Shown here: positions 1 through 6,442 of the stretch, one piece after another | Numbering within the stretch: the first letter of the stretch is position 1 | Layout: every line of letters begins with the position of its first letter | DNA from: an uncultured Lachnospiraceae bacterium | GTDB taxonomy: Bacteria; Bacillota; Clostridia; Lachnospirales; Lachnospiraceae | Length of the DNA: 10,806 nucleotides | Assembly: GCA_946566415.1 (NCBI GenBank) | Contig: CAMNWW010000051.1 | Coordinates: forward strand, 1-10,806 | Reading direction: 5' to 3' | The notes under the pieces: generated by a model | Told to the model about the DNA's origin: nothing | What the model saw: only the letters and a program-made list of their open reading frames with translations | Databases searched by the model: none | Position numbers and translations under genes: made by a program

Positions 1-1
1 C

Positions 2-1027
2 AGCCTGAAAGAGCGAAGTACAATGCAGGAAGCGATTTCCGCGCATAAAGTAGGGGGGATTGTAAGATTGACGGGATTTATTATCAAACTGAGCCTATTG
101 TTTGAACTGGCAGGGGCTATGGCGTTGTTGCCGGTTTTTTGCAGAGAGTTTGGAGCCGGCAAGGGGCTTTGGTATGCAGTATTTCATTCTGTTTCGGCAT
201 TCTGCAACGCTGGATTCGACTTAATGGGAAGCCAAACGCCGTATTCGTCGCTCACATATTTTGCGGATGAGCCGGTCGTGAACATTGTGATCATGCTGTT
301 GATTATAATTGGGGGAATTGGATTCATTACTTGGGATGATATTAAGACACACAGACATCATATCCGAAAATACCGGATGCAGAGCAAGGTGATTCTTGCA
401 GTCACCGTATGCCTCATTTTTCTTCCGGCGCTTTATTTTTACTTTTTTGAATTTTCCAATATTCCGGCGGGAGAAAGGATTTGGTATTCTCTGTTCCAGT
501 CGGTCACACCAAGAACGGCAGGTTTTAACACCGCAGATCTTGCCCTTTTAAGTGAAACAGGAGGCGCGGTAATGATCATACTGATGTTGGTGGGCGGATC
601 TCCCGGCTCTACGGCAGGCGGTATGAAGACGACAACATTTGCAGTTCTGATTTCAGCGGCAGCTTCGGTTTTTCGCGGCAGAGAGAACGCACATTTTTTC
701 GGGCGCAGGATATCGGAGGACACGGTGCGAAGTGCAGTAGCTGTTTCTACTATGTATTTTGCCTTGTTTTTAAGCGGAGGTTTTTTAATCAGCAGGATAG
801 AGGGACTCCCGCTGCTGCCGTGTTTATATGAAACCGCTTCGGCCGTCGCTACGGTGGGGCTTACTCTGGGGATTACGCCAAAGCTTGGACTTGTGTCCCG
901 GGGAATTCTCGTTTTACTGATGTACATTGGCAGGGTCGGCGGAATGACTTTGATTTTTGCGGCAATGCCGGTTGGAAGGAGAGGGAATACAGCAAGGCTT
1001 CCCAAGGAGCGGCTGACAGTAGGGTAG
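2..1027 (+). CDS. TrkH/KtrB-family potassium uptake channel subunit, C-terminal part (5' end outside window)
   Basis: Membrane pore subunit that imports K+ together with a cytosolic RCK regulator. The frame is open from base 2, and the residues before the first ATG (base 23) continue the family pattern, so the true start lies upstream and that ATG is internal. The TrkH/KtrB/HKT fold has four pore loops with one filter glycine each. Visible here are SAFCNAGFDL (filter 2), TPRTAGFNT (filter 3) and ATVGLT (filter 4), plus the membrane-loop segment GGSPGSTAGGMKTTTFA. The C-terminal half is hydrophobic with several membrane spans and the GRVGGMT segment near the end. About 340 residues are visible, of roughly 440-480 usual for the family. 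It ends 10 bp before the RCK subunit gene, an operon arrangement. Family assignment is secure; the choice between Ktr and Trk naming is not. Confidence 0.95.
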   Translation, partial: SLKERSTMQEAISAHKVGGIVRLTGFIIKLSLLFELAGAMALLPVFCREFGAGKGLWYAVFHSVSAFCNAGFDLMGSQTPYSSLTYFADEPVVNIVIMLLIIIGGIGFITWDDIKTHRHHIRKYRMQSKVILAVTVCLIFLPALYFYFFEFSNIPAGERIWYSLFQSVTPRTAGFNTADLALLSETGGAVMIILMLVGGSPGSTAGGMKTTTFAVLISAAASVFRGRENAHFFGRRISEDTVRSAVAVSTMYFALFLSGGFLISRIEGLPLLPCLYETASAVATVGLTLGITPKLGLVSRGILVLLMYIGRVGGMTLIFAAMPVGRRGNTARLPKERLTVG

Positions 1028-1037
1028 GAGGAAGATA

Positions 1038-1685
1038 ATGAGATCAATATTATTGATTGGGCTTGGGCGATTCGGCAGACATATTGCCATGAAACTGAAC
1101 GACCTGAATTATCAGGTAATGGCGGTGGATAACAAAGAGGAAAGAGTAGATGCCGCGCTGCATCTGGTGACCAACGCGCAGATTGGGGACAGCACCAGTG
1201 AGGAATTCCTATCTGGAATGGGCGTACGTAATTTTGATGTCTGCATCGTTACGATCGGAGATGATTTTCAGAGTTCTCTGGAGACAGCGTCCCTTCTTAA
1301 AGAATTGGGAGCAAAAAAAGTGATCGCCAGAGCTTCCAGAGGGGTACAGGAAAAATTCCTGCTTCGGAACGGTGCGGACGAAGTCGTTTATCCGGAAAAA
1401 CAGCTCGCGTCCTGGACGGCGATCCGATGCACCTCGGAACACATCCTGGATTATATTGAGCTGGATCGGGACTATTCGATTTTTGAACTGACGATTCCCG
1501 ACACTTGGAATGGGAAAACGATTCTTCAGCTTGATATACGTAAAAAATACGGCATCAATATTTTAGGAATCAGAGAGAAAGGCAAACTCAATATGGACAT
1601 TATCCCGGACACTGTCCTTAGCAGAGAAAAATCCATATTAGTTTTAGGAAAACAGAAAGCAGTTCAAAAATGTTTTCACATTTAA
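1038..1685 (+). CDS. TrkA/KtrA-family RCK regulatory subunit of potassium uptake
   Basis: Cytosolic nucleotide-binding protein that gates the adjacent TrkH/KtrB channel. The 215 residues match the single-RCK KtrA length, not the duplicated E. coli TrkA of about 458. The N-terminal RCK domain is a Rossmann fold with G8-x-G10-x-x-G13 (IGLGRFGRHIA) and an acidic residue D31 at the end of the second strand (AVDNKEE), typical of nucleotide-ribose contact. The segment VTIGDDFQSSL and a predicted RCK_C domain from about residue 130 to the end (FELTIPDTWNGKTI...INILGIREKG) complete the family order. The start is set by GGAGGA at 1027-1032, which overlaps the stop of the channel gene. It is probably co-transcribed with the channel, and no terminator is visible directly after it. 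Confidence 0.95.
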   Translation: MRSILLIGLGRFGRHIAMKLNDLNYQVMAVDNKEERVDAALHLVTNAQIGDSTSEEFLSGMGVRNFDVCIVTIGDDFQSSLETASLLKELGAKKVIARASRGVQEKFLLRNGADEVVYPEKQLASWTAIRCTSEHILDYIELDRDYSIFELTIPDTWNGKTILQLDIRKKYGINILGIREKGKLNMDIIPDTVLSREKSILVLGKQKAVQKCFHI

Positions 1686-1716
1686 CGTCCTCAAAGTTGA
1701 GAAAGGGATGAATTAG

Positions 1717-1818
1717 ATGAGAGACACAATTTTACTCTGTCTGACCCTTATGGTTTTTGTGATCAGTTATTATAGTAATAAGAAAGTGGATGAATTTATC
1801 AAAAGCAACCGAAAGTAG
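1717..1818 (+). CDS. Small single-pass membrane protein, 33 residues, between K+ transporter and kdpD-like gene
   Basis: A short ORF starting ATG AGA GAC. GAAAGGG (1701-1707) lies 9 bases upstream, a usable ribosome binding site. The product begins MRDTILLCLTLMVFVISYYS, which is one membrane span of about 17 residues, and ends in a charged tail (NKKVDEFIKSNRK). It has no recognisable family motif. Size, topology and position beside K+ uptake and KdpD-like genes recall KdpF, the small stabilising subunit of Kdp, but the sequence does not allow that name. Its place 31 bp after the RCK gene suggests translation with the transporter operon. It could be an accessory peptide of the channel or of the sensor kinase. 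The coding call rests on the ribosome binding site, hydrophobic pattern and position. Confidence 0.6.
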   Translation: MRDTILLCLTLMVFVISYYSNKKVDEFIKSNRK

Positions 1819-1835
1819 ATAGAAAATAGTTTTTC

Positions 1836-1844
1836 TGGTATAAT
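1836..1844 (+). promoter_or_regulatory. Extended -10 promoter for the kdpDE-like genes
   Basis: TGG followed by a perfect TATAAT (1839-1844) forms an extended -10 element. No good -35 hexamer is seen at the expected distance, which extended -10 promoters tolerate. Transcription would start near 1851, only a few bases before the ribosome binding site at 1858. The kinase and regulator could therefore be expressed independently of the transporter genes. Confidence 0.5.
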
Positions 1845-1869
1845 GAGGTAAACGTTTAAGGAGATGGGT

Positions 1870-3843
1870 ATGGTGTATCAGACGCAAAAAGGGCATACAG
1901 AAGAACATATCTTGGTCTGTCTTTCATCTTCTCCGTCGAATGCGAAAATCATTCATACGGCGGCGAGGATGGCGAGAGCTTTCAACAGCCGGTTTACCGC
2001 CCTTTTTGTGGAAAATCCGAATTATGAAACAGCGCCTGAAAACAGGCGGCGGCTGAGAGAGAATCAAGCGCTTGCAAAGCAGCACGGCGCGCAGGTCGAA
2101 ACGGTCTACGGGGAAGACGTGGCGTACCAGATCGCAGAATTTGCCCGTCTATCGGGCATCACAAAAATTGTTTTAGGACGGAGCATCGCCGCGCAGAGGT
2201 CGCCTCTCGGGAAAATGATGCTGACAGAACAATTAAGCTTTTATGCCCCGGAAATAGATATCCACATTATTCCCGACGGCAGCGCAGGCCGGATATACAG
2301 GCCGGTCAAAGTAAAAAATAATCACAAAGCCGGTATTTGGAAAGACGCCGCAAGCAGCATCGCGTTTTTGTGCGGAACCACCCTTTTGAGTCTGGGCTTC
2401 TACCGCCTGGGCTTTACAGATGCAAATATTATTATGGTATATATTCTTGGAGTATTGTTGACGTCAACAGTGGTATCCCATCAGATATACAGTCTTGTTT
2501 CGTCAATCGCCAGTGTGTTTATCTTTAATTTTTTATTTACGCATCCGCGATTTTCGTTTACCGCCTACGAGACCGGCTATCCGGTTACCTTCGTCGTCAT
2601 GTTTCTTACAGCGTACATTACAGGGACGTTTGCTATCCGCTATAAGGAGCAGGCCGCCCAGTCGGCTAAGATCGCCTATCGGACGAAAATACTGTTTGAT
2701 ACGAATCAACTGCTTTCAAAGGCAGGGAACAAGGCGGAGATACAGAACGCTGCGGCTGAACAGATCATGAAGCTTTTGGGCAGAAATATCGTTATCTTTG
2801 AGAATGAAAACGAAGGGCTTTCCGCTCCTCTTTTCTTCCCGCCGGATACGGCGTGGGATACGTCCTACGACCTGGAAGAGGAGCTGGATACGGCAAGGTG
2901 GGTGTTGAAGAATAACCATGCCGCAGGAGCTTCTACCAATATTTTACCGGATACGAGATACATGTACCTGGCCATCAGGGTAGGGGAGCGCGTTTATGGG
3001 GTGATCGGTATTGACGCGGCGGAGAACCCTCTTGATGCTTCAGAGCAGAGCATTCTGCTGTCCATTCTTGGAGAATGCGCCCTGGCGCTTGAAAATGAAA
3101 AGAATGCCCGTGAAAAAGAGGCGGCGGCTGTTCTCGCCGAGAGCGAACAGCTCAGGGCAAACCTGCTCCGAACGATTTCTCATGATCTGCGGACTCCTCT
3201 TACGACAATCTCCGGGAATGCCAGTAATCTGATCAGTAATGGGAGCAGCTTTGACGAAAAGACCAGGAAACAGATTTATACGGATATTTATGACGACGCC
3301 ATGTGGCTGATCAATCTGGTGGAAAACCTATTGTATGCTACCCGGATTGAGGAAGGCCGGATGACCCTGAATACCTCCACAGAGCTTCTCGGCGATATTG
3401 TGGAGGAGGCGATGAAACATATCAGCCGCAAAGCGGATCAGCGCCATCTTTCTGTTATGCACGAGGACGATATGATATTAGTCAGGGCGGATGCGAAACT
3501 GGTCGTACAGGTAATCATAAATATTGTAGATAATGCAGTAAAATATACCATGCCGGATTCCGACATTATAGTTAAGACAAGAAAGAACAATGGTATGGCA
3601 GAGGTTCGGATCGCGGATAACGGCAGTGGAATTTCGGATGAAGAAAAGGAAAAGGTATTTGAAAAATTTTACAGCGGAAGTAATAAAATCGCGGACAACC
3701 GGCGCAGCCTTGGGCTGGGGCTTTATCTGTGCAAAGCGATTATCGCTGCGCATGGAGGAGTAATCTGTGCAGAAGATAACGAGCCGAAAGGGACAGCGTT
3801 TGTTTTTACTCTTCCGCTTGAGGAGGTTACATTACATGAGTAA
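1870..3843 (+). CDS. kdpD: KdpD-like sensor histidine kinase lacking the N-terminal KdpD domain
   Basis: Membrane histidine kinase, probably sensing potassium or turgor and phosphorylating the downstream response regulator. The start is placed at ATG 1870 because AAGGAG (1858-1863) directly abuts an alternative ATG at 1864 but is 6 bases from 1870. Residues below are numbered from 1864. A Usp-like domain covers about 15-140 (EHILVCLSSSPS, IVLGRS...SPLGKMM, IDIHIIP). Four membrane spans of DUF4118 type lie at about 162-183, 188-206, 208-226 and 236-256. A GAF-like region spans about 270-400. HisKA follows with SHDLRTP (phospho-His H440), then HATPase with N box NIVDNAVKYT (N553, N557), G1 DNGSGIS (585-591) and G2 LGLGLYL. 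E. coli KdpD has 894 residues; the N-terminal Walker-containing KdpD domain is absent here. The stop overlaps the regulator gene by 8 bases. Confidence 0.92.
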   Translation: MVYQTQKGHTEEHILVCLSSSPSNAKIIHTAARMARAFNSRFTALFVENPNYETAPENRRRLRENQALAKQHGAQVETVYGEDVAYQIAEFARLSGITKIVLGRSIAAQRSPLGKMMLTEQLSFYAPEIDIHIIPDGSAGRIYRPVKVKNNHKAGIWKDAASSIAFLCGTTLLSLGFYRLGFTDANIIMVYILGVLLTSTVVSHQIYSLVSSIASVFIFNFLFTHPRFSFTAYETGYPVTFVVMFLTAYITGTFAIRYKEQAAQSAKIAYRTKILFDTNQLLSKAGNKAEIQNAAAEQIMKLLGRNIVIFENENEGLSAPLFFPPDTAWDTSYDLEEELDTARWVLKNNHAAGASTNILPDTRYMYLAIRVGERVYGVIGIDAAENPLDASEQSILLSILGECALALENEKNAREKEAAAVLAESEQLRANLLRTISHDLRTPLTTISGNASNLISNGSSFDEKTRKQIYTDIYDDAMWLINLVENLLYATRIEEGRMTLNTSTELLGDIVEEAMKHISRKADQRHLSVMHEDDMILVRADAKLVVQVIINIVDNAVKYTMPDSDIIVKTRKNNGMAEVRIADNGSGISDEEKEKVFEKFYSGSNKIADNRRSLGLGLYLCKAIIAAHGGVICAEDNEPKGTAFVFTLPLEEVTLHE

Positions 3844-4534
3844 ATTTCAGATATTGGTTGTGGAGGACGACGCGCCGGTCCGCAATCTCATCACGACCAC
3901 ATTAAAAGCACATGATTACCGTTTTGCCACTGCCGTAAATGGAAACGACGCCGTTATGGAGACGGCCTCCCACAACCCGGATGTTATTCTGCTGGATCTG
4001 GGACTGCCGGATATAGACGGCGTGGAGGTCATCCGCCGTATCCGCAGCTGGTCGAATGTGCCGATTATTGTCATCAGCGCCAGAAGCGAGGACAATGATA
4101 AGATCGACGCCTTGGATGCAGGGGCGGACGACTACTTGACAAAGCCGTTTTCTGTGGAAGAACTTTTGGCAAGACTTCGCGTCACTCAGAGACGGCTTGT
4201 CCAGATGCAGAGCGCCGGAGGAAATCAGCCGGTCTTTGTTAATGGACAGCTAAGGATAGATTATGCCTCAGGATGCGCCTATCTGAACGGGGAAGAGATG
4301 CATCTGACGCCTATCGAGTATAAGCTTTTATGCCTTTTGTCGCAGAATGCAGGCAAAGTGCTGACTCACAAATTTATTACACAGAGCGTCTGGGGGAGCA
4401 GTTGGGAAAATGATATAGGTTCTCTGCGGGTGTTTATGGCGACTCTCCGTAAAAAGCTGGAAAAGGCTCCCGGCTCCCCGCAGTATATCCAGACACATAT
4501 CGGAATCGGCTACAGGATGCTGCGAATCGAGTAG
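3836..4534 (+). CDS. kdpE: KdpE-like OmpR/PhoB-family response regulator
   Basis: DNA-binding response regulator, 232 residues (E. coli KdpE has 225), partner of the upstream kinase. Start ATG 3836 has GAGGAGG (3820-3826) 9 bases before it and overlaps the end of the kinase gene by 8 bases, so translation is probably coupled. A longer in-frame reading from 3767 would lie inside the kinase gene and has no family support. The receiver domain carries the acidic pair E10-D11-D12, phospho-acceptor D54 (VILLDLGLPDIDG), S81 and K103 (LTKPFS). The winged-helix effector domain lies at about 130-230, with LTPIEYKLLCLLSQNAGKVLTH and the terminal IGIGYRM typical of this subfamily. With no kdpFABC in view, its likely targets are the Trk/Ktr genes just upstream. 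Confidence 0.93.
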   Translation: MSKFQILVVEDDAPVRNLITTTLKAHDYRFATAVNGNDAVMETASHNPDVILLDLGLPDIDGVEVIRRIRSWSNVPIIVISARSEDNDKIDALDAGADDYLTKPFSVEELLARLRVTQRRLVQMQSAGGNQPVFVNGQLRIDYASGCAYLNGEEMHLTPIEYKLLCLLSQNAGKVLTHKFITQSVWGSSWENDIGSLRVFMATLRKKLEKAPGSPQYIQTHIGIGYRMLRIE

Positions 4535-4540
4535 ATAAAT

Positions 4541-4578
4541 AGGGTTGTTTCATGATGAATCCTTCATGAAACAACCCT
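4541..4578 (+). terminator. Perfect 15-bp stem-loop after the kdpE-like gene, putative transcription end
   Basis: AGGGTTGTTTCATGA (4541-4555) is exactly complementary to TCATGAAACAACCCT (4564-4578), with an 8-base loop. It begins 7 bp after the kdpE stop. No U tract follows on the + strand, so it is not a textbook intrinsic terminator; it may end or stabilise the 3' end of the mRNA. The hairpin is seen directly; the function is inferred. Confidence 0.6.
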
Positions 4579-4596
4579 GGGAACCGGGAGATTTCT

Positions 4597-5106
4597 ATGG
4601 AAATGCGAAAGAAGAAACTTCCGGTTGGGATCGAAAATTTTGAAGAAATCAGGAAAGAAGATTTTTACTATATCGATAAAACAGGGCTTATTATTGAATT
4701 ACTTCATAGCTAGGGAGCGGTGAAATGGATACTATGACCAGATGATCTCCCTGATCCGAAGCGAACCTCATGTGCAGCCGGAAAACTACTGGATCAATAC
4801 CAGCAGCAATGACGCGGTGAAGCGGTTTATTCAGGAATCGGCAAACGCGACGACAAAACGGGAGATTGAGCGTCTGGTGGCAGGGCGACCACTAAGGAGA
4901 CTAAAGGACAGTCTCCAAGTGTCTGCTTTTACCATGGTGTTCTGCTTGGAATTTTAGGTGTGAAGAACCGATGGGGAATTTCTTCCAACCGGGAGATGGG
5001 CGAGGGGTATGAGGATGACCTTGAAGACGACGGGGTAGAGAAGGTTCTGAAATACGGAATCGCATGTTATAAAAAGCGGTGCAGGGTCATGCTTGCAGAA
5101 AAGTAA
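4597..5106 (+). pseudogene. Decayed AAA-ATPase_like / DUF1703 gene (PD-(D/E)XK nuclease-like family)
   Basis: Three pieces of one family protein remain in order but in different frames. Piece 1 (4597-4713) is an intact start with ribosome binding site GGGAG; it reads KKLPVGIENFEEIRKEDFYY then IDKTGLIIELL, and stops at TAG. Piece 2 (about 4727-4890, another frame) reads GYYDQMISLIRSE and PENYWINTSSND, followed by an acidic/basic helix ending IERLVAG. Piece 3 (about 4903-5106, frame of piece 1) reads FYHGVLLGILG, SNREMGEGY and finally KYGIACYKKRCRVML before TAA. These are hallmark segments of the roughly 500-600-residue AAA-ATPase_like plus DUF1703 proteins, which are often multi-copy in Clostridia. 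Here only about 170 codons survive, so large internal deletions plus frame changes have destroyed it. No active product is expected. Confidence 0.85.
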
Positions 5107-5114
5107 TTACAAAA

Positions 5115-5143
5115 TTGACAAAACGGAAAAAGAGTGGTAATAT
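5115..5143 (+). promoter_or_regulatory. Sigma-A-type promoter of the cysteine leader-cysK-cysE unit
   Basis: Perfect -35 TTGACA (5115-5120), a 17-base spacer, and -10 TAATAT (5138-5143) preceded by TGG, an extended -10. Transcription should start near 5150, leaving a leader RNA of about 335 bases before cysK. Nothing else nearby would need this promoter, which supports the view that the Cys-rich ORF and cysK-cysE are one unit. Confidence 0.8.
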
Positions 5144-5171
5144 TCAGACAATAAAAAGAAGGAGAAAAGAC

Positions 5172-5270
5172 ATGATGAAGAACTGTTGTAAAAACATTTG
5201 TTGCTGTCGGATGTTAGTGTACCGGATATGCTGTGTGGCGAAGTGTTGCAGCAGGCTTTGTTGTGCTTGA
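5172..5270 (+). CDS. Poly-cysteine leader peptide, 32 residues, upstream of cysK (putative attenuator peptide)
   Basis: AAGGAG (5159-5164) stands 7 bases before ATG 5172; a second in-frame ATG is at 5175. The product has 11 Cys in 32 residues, in clusters: CC at 5-6, CCC at 10-12, CC at 20-21, CC at 25-26 and CC at 30-31, with Lys and Arg scattered between. It lies between the promoter and an intrinsic terminator, ahead of cysteine-synthesis genes. That is the layout of amino-acid leader peptides (trpL, hisL). Poly-Cys leader ORFs acting as cysteine-responsive attenuators are known in mycobacteria. By inference, ribosomes short of Cys-tRNA stall at codons 5-12, freeing 5222-5236 to pair with 5289-5302 and so block the terminator. 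A metal-binding peptide is the main alternative. That it is translated is likely; the attenuation role is strongly suggested by position. Confidence 0.8.
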   Translation: MMKNCCKNICCCRMLVYRICCVAKCCSRLCCA

Positions 5271-5302
5271 GTATTTTGTCTGTAATTGGCGCGCATATTC
5301 GG
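5222..5302 (+). promoter_or_regulatory. Putative antiterminator helix within the cysK leader
   Basis: CCGGATATGC (5222-5231, codons 17-20 of the Cys-rich ORF) pairs with GCATATTCGG (5293-5302) in 10 continuous base pairs including one G-U. Allowing one bulged U, four more pairs form (5233-5236 with 5289-5292). The 3' strand includes 5299-5302, the foot of the terminator stem, so the two structures exclude each other. A ribosome paused at Cys codons 10-12 would leave 5222-5236 free; one that reads through would cover it. Confidence 0.6.
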
Positions 5303-5332
5303 GAGCTGAATGGATTCAGCCCCGATTTTTTT
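5299..5332 (+). terminator. Intrinsic terminator (attenuator) between the Cys-rich leader ORF and cysK
   Basis: Stem TCGGG + GCTGAA (5299-5303 and 5305-5310, with A5304 bulged) pairs with TTCAGCCCCGA (5315-5325); the loop is TGGA. Seven T follow immediately (5326-5332). This is a strong Rho-independent terminator placed 28 bp after the leader ORF stop. Because cysK follows with no new promoter seen, it should act as an attenuator. Confidence 0.82.
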
Positions 5333-5460
5333 GTGATATAGGAAACTTCGTTCCCTATATCACAAAAAACCTCCGGGAGGATGCGCACTCGCGCGAAGAT
5401 GTAATATGTCGCAAGCGACCGCGCTCGGCGCGAGAATGTGCTTCGGCACATTCTTTATTA
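5327..5460. repeat. Hairpin-rich block, probable dispersed repeat inserted between attenuator and cysK
   Basis: It begins with a 20-bp inverted repeat with one mismatch: TTTTTTGTGATATAGGAAAC (5327-5346) and its partner (5350-5369), loop TTC. Next come a CCTCC/GGAGG dyad, a 7-bp pairing CTCGCGC (5388-5394) with GCGCGAG (5428-5434) enclosing GTCG/CGAC, and a 9-bp TTCG-capped hairpin AGAATGTGC (5433-5441) with GCACATTCT (5446-5454). The last has only a weak T-rich tail. The block opens within the terminator's T run and ends just before the cysK ribosome binding site. Its GC-rich, stem-after-stem make-up differs from the flanks. I recall closely similar intergenic sequence, and its spurious translations, in other Lachnospiraceae; this is memory, not a search. 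It has no transposase and no convincing gene. Confidence 0.5.
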
Positions 5461-5486
5461 AAAATCTTAGAAGGAAGGAAATAGAA

Positions 5487-6419
5487 ATGGGAAATTATTA
5501 TAAAGGTACTCTGGGACTGATCGGCAATACCCCGTTGGTGGAAGTGGTAAATATTGAAAAAGAGCTTGGGCTTGAGGCAAAGGTTCTGGTGAAACTGGAA
5601 TATTTTAATCCTGCGGGAAGTGTGAAAGACAGAACGGCAAAGGCGATGATCGAGGACGCGCAGGAGAGGGGACTTTTAAAGGAAGGCTCGGTGATCATTG
5701 AGCCGACGTCGGGAAATACAGGTATCGGGCTGGCATCCATCGCGGCGGCAAAGGGGTATCGCGTCATTCTTACCATGCCGGAGACCATGAGCGTGGAACG
5801 GAGAAATATTTTAAAAGCATACGGCGCCGAGATCGTGTTGACAAAAGGCGCAGAAGGGATGAAAGGCGCCATTGCGAAAGCGGAAGAATTGGCGGAGCAT
5901 CTCCCGGACAGTTTTATTCCGGGACAGTTTGTAAATCCGGCAAATCCGGCGGTTCATAGAGCGACGACCGGGCCGGAGATATGGAAGGATACGGACGGAA
6001 AGGTAGATATTTTTATCGCAGGTGTAGGAACGGGCGGCACGGTCACCGGGGTCGGGCAGTATTTGAAAGAACAAAATCCGGACGTCCGGGTGGTAGCGCT
6101 GGAGCCGGAGGCGTCCCCTGTATTGTCAGAAGGGAGGGACGGCGCCCATATGATCCAGGGGATCGGAGCGAATTTCGTACCGGAAGCGCTGGATACGTCG
6201 GTGTATGACGAGGTGTTCAGGGCGAAAGACAAGGATGCGTTTGCGGCTGCAAAACTTCTCGCTAAAAAGGAAGGCATCCTGGTCGGAATTTCCTCGGGAG
6301 CCGCCATGCACGGGGCTATCGAGCTTGCAAAACGGCCTGAAAACAAAGGAAAAATGATTGTGGCGCTGCTTCCCGACAGCGGAGACAGATATTATTCGAC
6401 GCCCCTGTTCGTAGAATGA
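5487..6419 (+). CDS. cysK: Cysteine synthase A (O-acetylserine sulfhydrylase)
   Basis: PLP-dependent cytosolic enzyme making L-cysteine from O-acetylserine and sulfide. The 310 residues match the CysK length. The PLP Schiff-base lysine is K47 in NPAGSVKDRTA. The substrate loop is T74-SGNTG-79 (EPTSGNTGIGLA), and the phosphate-binding glycine loop is GVGTGGTVTG. SSGAAMHGA and the C-terminal LLPDSGDRYYSTPLF are further family signatures; the DSGDRY segment is typical of CysK rather than cystathionine beta-synthase. The start is at ATG 5487, preceded by AAGGAAGG (5471-5478); an upstream in-frame extension would run through the leader hairpins and is not family-like. It is followed after 99 bp by cysE, which supplies O-acetylserine. 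Expression is probably controlled by the poly-Cys leader and attenuator upstream. Confidence 0.96.
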   Translation: MGNYYKGTLGLIGNTPLVEVVNIEKELGLEAKVLVKLEYFNPAGSVKDRTAKAMIEDAQERGLLKEGSVIIEPTSGNTGIGLASIAAAKGYRVILTMPETMSVERRNILKAYGAEIVLTKGAEGMKGAIAKAEELAEHLPDSFIPGQFVNPANPAVHRATTGPEIWKDTDGKVDIFIAGVGTGGTVTGVGQYLKEQNPDVRVVALEPEASPVLSEGRDGAHMIQGIGANFVPEALDTSVYDEVFRAKDKDAFAAAKLLAKKEGILVGISSGAAMHGAIELAKRPENKGKMIVALLPDSGDRYYSTPLFVE

Positions 6420-6442
6420 GTCAAGGAAAAAATCGACGGTGG

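Noticed and set aside
439..1047. 202-codon - strand ORF over the K+ channel gene
   Set aside because: Complementary-strand shadow of the TrkH/KtrB coding sequence; no family features.
1717..1818. Naming the small membrane protein KdpF
   Set aside because: Only size and topology agree; there are no kdpABC genes and no residue-level match that I can support.
5172..5270. Metallothionein-like or bacteriocin function for the Cys-rich peptide
   Set aside because: Not excluded, but the promoter-ORF-terminator-cysK order and the pairing of the ORF with the terminator foot fit a leader peptide much better, and there are no modification or export genes beside it.
5233..5484. 83-codon + strand ORF and the 114-codon - strand ORF (5107-5451) through the leader
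   Set aside because: Both run through inverted repeats and the Cys-rich ORF, lack suitable ribosome binding sites and have arginine/serine-rich low-quality composition; they are by-products of the hairpin block.
5150..5486. T-box or other known riboswitch controlling cysK
   Set aside because: No AGGGTGGNACCGCG-type T-box sequence, specifier loop or S-box/SAM motif can be seen; the Cys codons are in a translated ORF with its own ribosome binding site.
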